From an uncultured Porphyromonas sp. (GTDB lineage Bacteria > Bacteroidota > Bacteroidia > Bacteroidales > Porphyromonadaceae): a stretch of DNA of 64,000 bases. The translations under genes were made by a program, and so were the position numbers. Within the stretch, counting starts at the first letter, position 1. Each line of letters starts with the position of its first letter. The notes beneath the pieces were generated by a model. That model was not told the origin of the DNA. It saw nothing but the letters and a program-made list of their open reading frames with translations, and ran no database searches. This document shows positions 9,283 to 16,917 of the stretch, piece by piece. Location: contig CAJPPK010000005.1 of the NCBI GenBank assembly GCA_905372565.1, positions 1 to 64,000 on the forward strand, in the 5' to 3' direction.

Positions 9283-10677
9283 TTAGAGTCCTTCGCGTGA
9301 GAACTGCTGGTCGAACTTCTTAAACTGGTAGTACATTAGGAGCATCCCTAGTACCCCTGCAGCGATATCTGAGAAGGGGAGGGCGATCCATACCCCGATC
9401 TCTCCCCAGCAGAGCGGGAAGAGGAAGAGTGCTGGTATGAGGAAGAGTACCTGACGCGAGAGACTCAGTAGGAGGGCCTTGCCCCCGAAGCCAATACTCT
9501 GGAAGAACTGGGTCGCCGTGACCTGAAAGCCGACGAAGGCAAAGCCATAGAGGCACAGACGGAGCGCACGGGCAGAGGCCTCGATCATCTCCGGCGAACT
9601 CGTGAAGAGTGAAGCGATGAAGCTCGGAGCAATGACAGCTACGAGGGTGACGAAGGCACCGATAGAGAGGTTGGACGTGGAGCAGAGCTTGAAGGTCTGA
9701 CGTACGCGGTCGAGAGCACGTGCACCATAGTTGAAGCCGATGATGGGCTGCATCCCTTGGGCAATGCCTAGCATGAACATGAATCCGACCAGGGCAGCAC
9801 TATTGATGATCCCATAGGCTCCGATAGCCCGGTCTGCCATGAGTGGGGACTCTGAGTAGTCGGCTAGCGTCTTGTTGATCAGGAAGGCTATCCCGCTACC
9901 GAGGAGCTGAAGGAAGAAGGGGGACATCCCGATCGAGAGGATCGCTAGGATCTGCTCTGAAGAGAAGCACATATTACGCTTGCGGAACTGCACCTCGCTC
10001 TTGCTACTGAGGAAGTGCTGTATGACGAAGGCTGAAGAGACAGCCATCGCTATCACCGTCGCCCAGGCAGCTCCCTCGATGCCCCAGCCGAAGCCGTAGA
10101 TGAAGAGAGCGTCGAGGAGGGTGTTGAGCCCCGCTCCGATGAGCATCGTGATCATCGCTTTGTAGGGATAGCCCGAGGCACGCATGATCGCATTGAAGCT
10201 GAAGCAGAGCGTCGAGAAGATATTCCCTGGGATCATGATCTTCAGGTAGTCGTAGGCGAAGGGGAGCGTGCGGTCATTAGCTCCTAGAGCCCGGAGGATA
10301 TCATCGAGCCAGATCATCACGGGGACTAAGGTCATCACCTGTGTGACGATCGTCAGTAGGAGGGCATTCCCTAGGATGCGCTCGGCATCGTCGTGCTTCC
10401 CCTCCCCGAGGAGGATGGACACGCGAGATGAAGCCCCGACGCCGATGAGCATACCGAAGGCTTGGATGAAGATCAGGATGGGGAAGGTCAAGGCGAGACC
10501 AGTAATAGCGAATTCGCTGACACCTTGGCCGATGAAGATGCGGTCTACGACACTGTAGAGGGCATTGACCATGGTGCCGACGACGGCGGGGATCCCGTAG
10601 TGCCAGAGGAGGCTAGGGATACGCTCATGGGCTAGGCGCTCGGTGCGCTCAGTATGCTGGGAGGTGGGGGACTCCAT
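9283..10677 (-). CDS. MATE family multidrug/sodium antiporter
   Basis: A 464-residue, twelve-helix exporter of the MATE (DinF/NorM) family, recognised by paired six-helix halves, an early VDRIFIGQGV stretch and a later GIAQGMQPIIGFNYGA stretch. MATE proteins expel cationic compounds in exchange for Na+ or H+. I chose the ATG at 10677; an in-frame GTG at 10740 would add 21 non-hydrophobic residues and lies right against the terminator hairpin of the preceding operon. It lies upstream of the metallophosphoesterase in the same orientation. Confidence 0.92.
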   Translation of the reverse strand: MESPTSQHTERTERLAHERIPSLLWHYGIPAVVGTMVNALYSVVDRIFIGQGVSEFAITGLALTFPILIFIQAFGMLIGVGASSRVSILLGEGKHDDAERILGNALLLTIVTQVMTLVPVMIWLDDILRALGANDRTLPFAYDYLKIMIPGNIFSTLCFSFNAIMRASGYPYKAMITMLIGAGLNTLLDALFIYGFGWGIEGAAWATVIAMAVSSAFVIQHFLSSKSEVQFRKRNMCFSSEQILAILSIGMSPFFLQLLGSGIAFLINKTLADYSESPLMADRAIGAYGIINSAALVGFMFMLGIAQGMQPIIGFNYGARALDRVRQTFKLCSTSNLSIGAFVTLVAVIAPSFIASLFTSSPEMIEASARALRLCLYGFAFVGFQVTATQFFQSIGFGGKALLLSLSRQVLFLIPALFLFPLCWGEIGVWIALPFSDIAAGVLGMLLMYYQFKKFDQQFSREGL

Positions 10678-10748
10678 AGGGAGGGATGTCGGTATTATCG
10701 GTGAACCACCTGATCTCCCGGTGGCATGGGGTAGCGTCACTGCTACAG

Positions 10749-10793
10749 CGAAGAGGCTGCCCTCACGCTCTGGGTGAGTGGGCAGCCTCTTCG
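10749..10793 (-). terminator. Hairpin ending the rpmB-rpmG-DUF4295 operon
   Basis: Arms CGAAGAGGCTGCCC (10749-10762) and its complement (10780-10793) with an inner TCAC/GTGA pairing lie 82 bases past the DUF4295 stop on the minus strand. No strong T-run follows. Confidence 0.7.
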
Positions 10794-10874
10794 TTAAGGG
10801 TTACGTCTATAGGCTAGACGTGGAGGGGATACGATCGTCTCGGGAGAGACGTATCGAGGAGGATCTGGTCTCGT

Positions 10875-11024
10875 TTAAGAGAAGAACTCCTTGACAGCTT
10901 CGTTAGGTACCATCTCTTCCTGGAAGGTGTAAGCACCCGTCTTGGGTGACTTCACCATCTTGATGACCTTAGAGTAGGTACGACCGTCTGACTTCTTAAA
11001 TGATGCGACTGCTTTCTTTGCCAT
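10875..11024 (-). CDS. DUF4295 small basic protein linked to ribosomal genes
   Basis: A 49-residue protein reading MAKKAVASFKKSDGRTYSKV at its start and ending in VKEFFS. This is the DUF4295 family, found in Bacteroidetes directly after rpmB and rpmG. It starts 17 bases after rpmG. The basic N-terminus and the position suggest a ribosome-associated role, which is not proven. The gene is short enough to be missed by length cut-offs. Confidence 0.92.
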   Translation of the reverse strand: MAKKAVASFKKSDGRTYSKVIKMVKSPKTGAYTFQEEMVPNEAVKEFFS

Positions 11025-11041
11025 TGTCTTGTCTCCTCTGG

Positions 11042-11230
11042 TTACTTGATTTCCTTATGAACAGTCATGCGCTTGAGGATAGGATTGTACTTCTTCAGCT
11101 CAAGACGCTCGGTCGTGTTCTTTCTGTTCTTGGTAGTGATGTAGCGGGAGGTCCCGGGCATACCACTATCCTTGTGCTCGGTACATTCGAGGATGACCTG
11201 TACTCTGTTTCCTTTAGCTTTCTTTGCCAT
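11042..11230 (-). CDS. rpmG: 50S ribosomal protein L33
   Basis: 62 residues, [20 protein letters not shown] and then [22 protein letters not shown], the conserved L33 core. It has a single cysteine rather than two CxxC pairs, so it is the zinc-independent type. It lies between rpmB (14 bases upstream) and the DUF4295 gene. Confidence 0.97.
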   Translation of the reverse strand: MAKKAKGNRVQVILECTEHKDSGMPGTSRYITTKNRKNTTERLELKKYNPILKRMTVHKEIK

Positions 11231-11244
11231 GATCTCTTTCGCTA

Positions 11245-11496
11245 CTACTTGACTTTGATTTCACTTAGATAGCCCTTCTCTGCTGCCTGACGGACAGCGG
11301 CGTCAAGGCCTACCTTGTTGATGAGGCGGAGGCCTGCTGCGGATACCTTGAGGATGATCCAGCAGTCTGCCTCAGGCCAGAAGAACTTCTTCGTAAACAG
11401 GTTCACATCGAAGCGGCGCTTCGTCTTGCGGTTAGAGTGCGAGACGTTGTTGCCGACCATGGCTTTCTTGCCTGTAATCTGACAAATCTTAGACAT
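11245..11496 (-). CDS. rpmB: 50S ribosomal protein L28
   Basis: 83 residues starting [20 protein letters not shown], with the L28 signature [13 protein letters not shown]. First gene of the rpmB-rpmG-DUF4295 operon, with a -7-like box at 11583-11591. Confidence 0.97.
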   Translation of the reverse strand: MSKICQITGKKAMVGNNVSHSNRKTKRRFDVNLFTKKFFWPEADCWIILKVSAAGLRLINKVGLDAAVRQAAEKGYLSEIKVK

Positions 11497-11582
11497 TACT
11501 CGTATATTTTAGTTTGTTATTTCTAACGCTTGGGCGATGGTAGGGCTATCCATAGGGTAGAGGAGGAGCCTACAATCGGTTT

Positions 11583-11591
11583 GCAAAGTAA
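11583..11591 (-). promoter_or_regulatory. -7-like box of rpmB
   Basis: Minus-strand TTACTTTGC matches TAnnTTTGC except for its second base; 87 bases upstream of the rpmB start. Confidence 0.45.
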
Positions 11592-11804
11592 GTAAAAAAT
11601 ACGCACATAGGCAAGCGAGGAGACATTGTCTTAGACCGAGTGGCTTACCCAGCGGATCTTAGCTCGGATGACTTCTCTTCTCTGGGTCGAGGAAGGGCTC
11701 TGATCATGGATTTTAGGAGAGAGAAAGTCGTGTGGAGGGTGGGTCGCTCTCTCCGAGGAAGCAGGGGAGGATAAAAGGGGCGATGCTTGCCTTCATCTCG
11801 GGAT

Positions 11805-11898
11805 CCAACTAGTAGGCAACAGTAGTGCCTCTCAGGTGGCATTACTGTTGCCCCGAGAGAGGCACTACTGATGCCTCTTAGGTGTTAGTCCTGTTGCC
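11805..11898. repeat. 23-bp phased palindrome array, copy B
   Basis: Anchor CCAACTAGTA at 11805-11814, then units at 11815, 11838, 11861 and 11884 (23-base steps). Unit 1 is GGCAACAGTAGTGCC, unit 2 GGCATTACTGTTGCC, unit 3 GGCACTACTGATGCC, unit 4 a decayed GTTAGTCCTGTTGCC. It lies in the ~700-base divergent region between rpmB and the HU-like gene; the rest of that region holds the two promoters and a small TGACC-N5-GGTCA palindrome at 12047-12061. Confidence 0.9.
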
Positions 11899-12101
11899 CC
11901 CTAGGACTAGAGCTGGGAGATGAGGGATGGAATGACTGGATGAAAAGAGGGAGAGAGTGATTACTTCGGTAAGGGGGACGCAGAGGAGCTAGAAGGAGGT
12001 CTCTGAGGGAAATGGGATGGAGTTAGCGACGATTTTGGAGGCTTATTGACCGTTTTGGTCAGTTATGGACACTTTCTGCCGAAGTGAAGGGTGGCTCATT
12101 C

Positions 12102-12110
12102 TACCTTTGC
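12102..12110 (+). promoter_or_regulatory. -7 promoter box of the HU-like gene
   Basis: TACCTTTGC fits the TAnnTTTGY consensus, 83 bases upstream of the ATG at 12193. Confidence 0.6.
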
Positions 12111-12192
12111 TCCTGTCAGAGGGACGAGCCCTTCGGGGCTATCCCTTTCGATAGTCACCCTTTATTATTTATCCTTTTATATCTATTGTATT

Positions 12193-12702
12193 ATGATTCA
12201 GTTTGAAGTCAAGAAGTCCGTTCTTAAGATCGGCAAGCATCAGGGGAAGACGATGTATGTCGCTCGTCAGGTGTCACACGCTCGCTTGAGCGCAGATGCT
12301 GTCGAGGAGCGTATCGAGCGTATGACCTCGCTCTCTCGCTCCGATGTGCGTGCAGCCATCCTCGCCCTGAGCATGATCATCGAGGAGGAGATCCGTACGG
12401 GACGTGCAGTAGACCTGCGTGAGCTAGGTACCTTTAAGATCGTATCTACCGGGAGGTATCAGACGGAGGCCAAGCAAGTCTCTGCCCAAACGCTTCGTGT
12501 GCCGCATGTACGCTTCTATCCAAAGAAGTCCATGCGTCTAGCTGCCCGTGCTGTCGGGCTGGAAATCCTCCCTGCAGACCCAGCGGGCAAGAAGAAGTCC
12601 GCTGGCGGAGCTTCTCCTCAAGGAAAGCCTGGCTCAGAGGGCTCTTCCCAGGGAGGGCATTCGGGTGGTGCCTCAAGTGGGGATGGTCATCTCGGGATCT
12701 AG
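12193..12702 (+). CDS. HU/IHF-family DNA-binding protein (HU-HIG type)
   Basis: The 169-residue protein starts MIQFEVKKSVLKIGKHQGKT and carries one HU-like domain to about residue 125, of the Bacteroidetes orphan type with an extended N-terminal strand. LRELGTFKI and HVRFYPKKSMR are the recognisable strands of the DNA arms. The last ~40 residues are a Gly/Ser-rich, low-complexity tail after KKK. It probably bends or packages DNA. I chose the ATG at 12193 because the family starts there; an upstream in-frame start would precede the putative promoter transcript. A terminator follows at 12732-12777. Confidence 0.9.
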   Translation: MIQFEVKKSVLKIGKHQGKTMYVARQVSHARLSADAVEERIERMTSLSRSDVRAAILALSMIIEEEIRTGRAVDLRELGTFKIVSTGRYQTEAKQVSAQTLRVPHVRFYPKKSMRLAARAVGLEILPADPAGKKKSAGGASPQGKPGSEGSSQGGHSGGASSGDGHLGI

Positions 12703-12731
12703 TCTCTTAGGCTGACCCTAGTGACAACAAA

Positions 12732-12777
12732 GAAGCCCCGCAGGCAACGTCGGTTGCTTGCGGGGCTTCTCGTTTTT
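12732..12777. terminator. Strong terminator after the HU-like gene
   Basis: A hairpin with perfect outer arms GAAGCCCCGC/GCGGGGCTTC and an inner near-perfect stem, followed by TCGTTTTT on the plus strand. It is shared between two convergent genes; the minus-strand lipoprotein gene ends 13 bases away. Confidence 0.9.
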
Positions 12778-12789
12778 AGGCAATGCAGA

Positions 12790-14475
12790 CTACTCTTCGT
12801 CGAGCTCTTCGGCCTGATTCTTGAGGGTCTTGAGGAAGGTCTTGTCCTCAAAGAGGGGAGCAAAGACTGATTCTGTCTCCGCCTTATAGACTAGGAAGCT
12901 CTGGAGCTTCACCGCTGCAAGGAGTGCCTTGCGAGCTTCGTCATAGCGCTTGAGTCGGGTGTAGCAGTAGGCCTTGAGGTACTCGACCTTGCCGTTGGTG
13001 TGGAGCTGGTTGAGCACAGCGATAGCTCGCTCATCCTCGTCCATCCCTGCTAGGGCTAGTGCGCCGTTGTAGTCGGGGTACTTACGCAGGTACTCGAGGG
13101 CCCCTCGGTAGTCACGTGCTGCTAGACGCTCTAGACCTAGCTTGTACTCTGCAGCAGCTTCGGGCTTCTCGTTGAGTCGGTCGATGAGTCGATCATCGAC
13201 GAGGTCATTGATCCCAGAGATGATGAAGGAGAGGGTATCGATCCCACGCTGCATCCAGGTGCTTCGGTCGGTAGCCGTGATACGGGCATCGACGATGAGC
13301 TTCATGCGCTTCTTCATCTGCGGGGTGACCTCAATATCTCGGCTATAGAGGTAGGCGAAGTCTTGCCCAGGGGTGATGTCCGCCTCGTGCTGTGCATCGG
13401 CGATCACGGGGAAGTGAACGATGTGACGCTCGTAGCCCTTGAGGTGCTCACGACGACTTTCATTGCGTGCGATAGCCTTGAAGTCGTAGGTGTGCTTCGC
13501 TACTTCTAGGGAGTCCTTCTCCGAGAGGGAGTGGTTACGTAGCGAGTCCATCGTCCAGCCACGGAAGAAGAGTTCCTTGAACTTCTTTGGGATGTTGGTC
13601 GAGTCGATCTTCAGCTCATGCTTGGCTAGGTAAGCTGCTCGACGCTCTGGGGTATAGAGCATGTCGAAGCCCTCACGCTGCCCTACGCTGTCTCTCCCTT
13701 GTAGCTCTTCGCGGTAGGCATGACGAAGCATCTGTAGAGCTTTTTCGTGATAACGGCTGTCGTAGAGGCCTGTATGCTTGGCGTTGTGCTCCCAATAGCG
13801 CTGCTCGGTGATACGGAGCCAACGCTCGTAGTCAAGCTGAAGAGAGAGCTGGCGCTTGTAGTCACGATAGTATACGTTCTGTAGGCCATTCATAAAGCGA
13901 CGATGACGCTTGTTGTTGAAGAAGGCACTGTCATACTTCGATGTCTCGACGATGCTTTCTTCGAACTTCGTCATGCGCTTTTGTTGCTGATCCTGTACCT
14001 TCTTGAACTCTTGACCCTTGAGGACTACTGGGGGGAGAAAGAGTGTCGTATCGCCTGTCGTTAGCTCGGGAGAGAGGACGACCTGGTAGTGACTGTCAAG
14101 GTAGTTCTTCGGTACCGTGACGAGGAAGGTGAGGTTGATCTTCCCTTTACGGAGGGTCGAGATACGCACCTTAGGGCGTTCACCGCGGACGACGACTTCT
14201 TCCATGGCGATGGTCTTCATCCCATCGTTCTTGGGCTTGGCTTCTTCTTGCTTCTTAGCGCTCTTGATGGTGTCGGCACGCTGGGTGTAAGTGACGATTT
14301 CGGAGAGTGTCCCTGCTCGTCCAGCTTGCTCTTCCTTGTCGGTAGGGAGGTAGGCGTGAGGGCGAGCTGAGGTGAAGAAGAGCTTCTTGGTAAGTGGCTG
14401 GGCGCAGGACCCTAGGAGTAGCACGAGCACAAGGGCGCCGAGCGTCTGGATATAGCGTATATTGGGATAGGTCAT
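12790..14475 (-). CDS. Large lipoprotein with C-terminal TPR-like repeats
   Basis: About 561 residues. The N-terminus MTYPNIRYIQ then a hydrophobic run to LLLGSC is a lipoprotein signal with the lipid-modified Cys near residue 24. A central region is highly charged and rich in Arg, Tyr and Glu; residues ~440-545 look like tetratricopeptide-type helical pairs (LGLERLAARDYRGALEYL, YCYTRLKRYDEARKALL). I do not recognise the family. An alternative ATG at 14499 overlaps the upstream stop by 11 bases. It directly follows a DUF3575 gene, so both may belong to one envelope assembly. Function unknown. Confidence 0.8.
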   Translation of the reverse strand: MTYPNIRYIQTLGALVLVLLLGSCAQPLTKKLFFTSARPHAYLPTDKEEQAGRAGTLSEIVTYTQRADTIKSAKKQEEAKPKNDGMKTIAMEEVVVRGERPKVRISTLRKGKINLTFLVTVPKNYLDSHYQVVLSPELTTGDTTLFLPPVVLKGQEFKKVQDQQQKRMTKFEESIVETSKYDSAFFNNKRHRRFMNGLQNVYYRDYKRQLSLQLDYERWLRITEQRYWEHNAKHTGLYDSRYHEKALQMLRHAYREELQGRDSVGQREGFDMLYTPERRAAYLAKHELKIDSTNIPKKFKELFFRGWTMDSLRNHSLSEKDSLEVAKHTYDFKAIARNESRREHLKGYERHIVHFPVIADAQHEADITPGQDFAYLYSRDIEVTPQMKKRMKLIVDARITATDRSTWMQRGIDTLSFIISGINDLVDDRLIDRLNEKPEAAAEYKLGLERLAARDYRGALEYLRKYPDYNGALALAGMDEDERAIAVLNQLHTNGKVEYLKAYCYTRLKRYDEARKALLAAVKLQSFLVYKAETESVFAPLFEDKTFLKTLKNQAEELDEE

Positions 14476-14488
14476 GGCATGGCGAATA

Positions 14489-15115
14489 CTAGAAGACATA
14501 GACGAGTCGGAGGGCTAAGCGAGAGGGGAGGACAAGTAGACGACTCTTGTCGGCTTGCTTAAGAGTGCCATCCTGACCGTGTAGGTCATACTTCGTCCAA
14601 GCACCTGAGATCCCTCCTTCGGCTTCGAGGTTCCAATGTGGGGCAAGCTCATGGGAATAGCCCAAGGATAGCCCACCTCCCACGAGTAGACCTTGGGAGT
14701 AATTGAAGTCCTTGCGATCTGATCCGTAGCGATAGACCATACCTAGACCATGAATACCGAGGAACATACCACGATTATAGACTCCCTTATGCCAGAGACG
14801 GAGGGACGGTGCAAACGAGAAATGCTCGACGTGCTTCACCGTACCCCAGCTCATGCGATTGTTAAAGCCGGTGTGATGTCCGTTATAGATCCAATGGATG
14901 ATCCCCGTAGGGAGTGGCAAATCAAAACTTTTGGGACGGGCAGAAATCCCTAATTGTAGAGATAGGTTGGGGGAGAGCCGCATCGATGGCTCGATATTGA
15001 TATTCCCCAGAAGTAGGGAAGGAATATTGGTGCTGATAGCATAGTCCTGTGCCTTCAGGGAAGTACTTAGCCCTAAGAAGGCTAAAAGACCAAGGAGCAC
15101 CTTAGAATGTAACAT
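14489..15115 (-). CDS. DUF3575 outer-membrane protein
   Basis: 208 residues with a signal peptide (cleavage near SLKAQ, residue ~23) and a predicted beta-barrel: alternating strands, aromatic girdle residues, and a C-terminal LALRLVYVF strand ending in Phe. The NIPSLLLGNINIEPSMRLS start fits DUF3575. In Bacteroidetes such proteins often sit with fimbrial or pilus-like genes, but none is adjacent here. It has its own -7 box at 15150-15158 and leads a two-gene unit. Confidence 0.85.
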   Translation of the reverse strand: MLHSKVLLGLLAFLGLSTSLKAQDYAISTNIPSLLLGNINIEPSMRLSPNLSLQLGISARPKSFDLPLPTGIIHWIYNGHHTGFNNRMSWGTVKHVEHFSFAPSLRLWHKGVYNRGMFLGIHGLGMVYRYGSDRKDFNYSQGLLVGGGLSLGYSHELAPHWNLEAEGGISGAWTKYDLHGQDGTLKQADKSRLLVLPSRLALRLVYVF

Positions 15116-15149
15116 TGATGAATAATTGGGATTGCTAGTGAAAATTTTT

Positions 15150-15158
15150 GCAAAGATA
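15150..15158 (-). promoter_or_regulatory. -7 promoter box of the DUF3575 gene
   Basis: Minus-strand TATCTTTGC, an exact TAnnTTTGY match, 35 bases upstream of the start codon. Confidence 0.7.
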
Positions 15159-15263
15159 CAGCTAATTTGTTACTCTATCTGTATGGCTGTCAGGGGTAAG
15201 ACCTACTGGACTGCCTCCGAGAATCAGTCCTTCGGGGCCAAAAGGTATAGGTCTTCCGTGAGC

Positions 15264-15302
15264 AAGCTATACCTCTCTGAAAGTGGAGATATAGCCTTTT
15301 TA
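15264..15302. repeat. Hairpin of the AAGCTATACCT family (degenerate copy)
   Basis: CAAGCTATACCTCTC and GGAGATATAGCC form an imperfect stem, followed by CTTTTTAG. It resembles hairpins at 44999-45030 and 58106-58141. Confidence 0.5.
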
Positions 15303-15328
15303 GCGTAACGATAGACGTCTAGCAGAGG

Positions 15329-15375
15329 GAAGGTTCGAACTATTCAGTGAAATAGTTCGAACCTTCTTCTTTTAG
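15329..15375. terminator. Terminator of the nspC-bat-PAP2 run
   Basis: A perfect 16-bp inverted repeat (15329-15344 and 15351-15366, 6-base loop) 36 bases past the PAP2 stop. It is the first strong terminator after the nspC promoter 14 kb upstream on the minus strand. Confidence 0.85.
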
Positions 15376-15401
15376 ACAATTACGAGCTAGGGGGGAGAGG
15401 T

Positions 15402-16100
15402 TCAGCTTGTGACCATACGGACGATACGTTCGACCTGGAGAGCCATCATCAGTACGATCGGGATCGTACACCAAAGGGCGTAGCTAAAGTAACCTATGCC
15501 GCTATGGAAGACTTCTTCGGGCGGGCGATGACCTTGGTTTAGCAGGCGAAGGCGTAGGCTTAGGTAGATCTGATAGACGGCATAGCCCACGCTAAGGCCG
15601 ACTAAGATCCCGACCAGGCAGTCTGAGAGGAAGTGAGCGCCTAGGTACATCCGGCTATAGACGACCCATCCCACGAGTAAGGCTATGATCCCCGTGAAGC
15701 GACGATCACGGAAGATGAGGCAGAGGAGTGTCGCCACAGCGGTATAGTTCGCTGAATGACCCGAGAAAAAGCCGTAGTACCCCCCCCGATAGCCAAAGAC
15801 TTGATGAAGTTGCTCCGCCAAGCCAGGGGTATGGGTAGGGCGAAAGCGAGCAAAGAAAGGCTTCGCAAGCCACGAACTTAGACCATCGCCGATGGCGATG
15901 CACAGCCCGATCATCAGAAGGATCAGGAGAGCCTCCTGCTTAGGTCGCTTCCAGAAGAGGAAGACGAGTAGTGCGAGTGCGGGATAAGCCCAGGCTCCGA
16001 CGTTCGATATGAGATACATGACCGCATCCCAGTAGAGGCTATGGGCTCCATTGATAGCCTTCAGGAGAGCGATCTCCCCAGGGAGGAAGGGAGGAGTCAT
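15402..16100 (-). CDS. PAP2-superfamily membrane phosphatase
   Basis: 232 residues, about six membrane helices. The three PAP2 motifs are visible: KPFFARFRPTH, FFSGHSAN with its catalytic His, and SRMYLGAHFLSD. Such enzymes dephosphorylate lipid phosphates, for example undecaprenyl pyrophosphate or lipid A phosphates. The C8/G8 homopolymer run at 15780-15787 lies within the coding sequence between motifs 1 and 2; the frame is intact. It starts 3 bases after batE and is the last gene of the long run. Confidence 0.92.
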   Translation of the reverse strand: MTPPFLPGEIALLKAINGAHSLYWDAVMYLISNVGAWAYPALALLVFLFWKRPKQEALLILLMIGLCIAIGDGLSSWLAKPFFARFRPTHTPGLAEQLHQVFGYRGGYYGFFSGHSANYTAVATLLCLIFRDRRFTGIIALLVGWVVYSRMYLGAHFLSDCLVGILVGLSVGYAVYQIYLSLRLRLLNQGHRPPEEVFHSGIGYFSYALWCTIPIVLMMALQVERIVRMVTS

Positions 16101-16103
16101 AGC

Positions 16104-16892
16104 TTAGCGGTGTGAGGGAGCAGGGCTGGGGAGGGGAGCGATCGTCTCTAGGGTGCGCTCAGCTAGCCAGGCTCGGCGACCATCGGCTAGCTCGACCAGC
16201 GCAAAGCCTCCCGTCTTCTTCCCCAGTAGCTGGAGACGGGCCCCCTCATGGAGCTTGGTCACGAGCGTAGACTCGGTATTTGGCTCGGCATAGAGGGAGA
16301 CTTCGGGGAGGACAATGACTGCTCGCTCACTTGCGATCTTAGGTGCCGAGAGCCAGTGAGCGATGAGTGCCCCGGAGAGTAGGCTGAGCCCGAGAGTCAC
16401 GACTGCTGGGTAGAAGGAGAGACGTCGTAGACGTGGGGTCTCACTGAGCGCAAAGATTACCCAGCCGACCAGCGACCCGATGAAGAAGAAAGGACAGAGG
16501 ATCAGCCAGGCGGATAGGGGGAGGGCATAGGCTAGGCTATCTCCTAGCTGACGAAGCCATCCGTCGGGAGCGGGGAGCTTGTCTACCGTCTTGCGAGCGA
16601 GGAAGGAGCGTACCTCCCGTAGCCCTTGATCCCGAGGGTCTAGGAGCTGTGCCCGCTCGTAAGCTAGCATAGCTTGTCCGAGCTGTCCCTGCTGGTAGTA
16701 GCTATTGCCGAGGTTAAAGAGCCGAGAGACCGTGCTACCCTCGGCTTGGATCAAGGCTTCGTAGGCCTTGGTGGCGCCGACATAGTCTTTCTGGAGGAAG
16801 AGACTATCGGCCTCGGCAGAAGGTCGTGGTGTTGCCCCGAGGAGGGTAATCAGCCCACAGAGGGCGATAAGGAAGAGCGATAAGCGACGCAT
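16104..16892 (-). CDS. batE: BatE: TPR and SH3-like protein
   Basis: 262 residues: a signal peptide (to about residue 21), two TPR-like repeats at ~25-95, two membrane helices near 120-185 and a C-terminal bacterial SH3-like domain (VSLYAEPNTESTLVTKLHEG). Bat proteins occur with MoxR ATPases in Bacteroidetes and spirochaetes; in Bacteroides fragilis the locus was linked to aerotolerance, but the mechanism is debated. 25 bases after batD. Confidence 0.88.
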   Translation of the reverse strand: MRRLSLFLIALCGLITLLGATPRPSAEADSLFLQKDYVGATKAYEALIQAEGSTVSRLFNLGNSYYQQGQLGQAMLAYERAQLLDPRDQGLREVRSFLARKTVDKLPAPDGWLRQLGDSLAYALPLSAWLILCPFFFIGSLVGWVIFALSETPRLRRLSFYPAVVTLGLSLLSGALIAHWLSAPKIASERAVIVLPEVSLYAEPNTESTLVTKLHEGARLQLLGKKTGGFALVELADGRRAWLAERTLETIAPLPSPAPSHR

Positions 16893-16917
16893 GGATGTCT
16901 AGATGCTTAGTCAGGGG

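Noticed and set aside
15126..15308. 60-codon open frame upstream of the DUF3575 gene
   Set aside because: It covers that gene's promoter and a repeat hairpin; no coding support.
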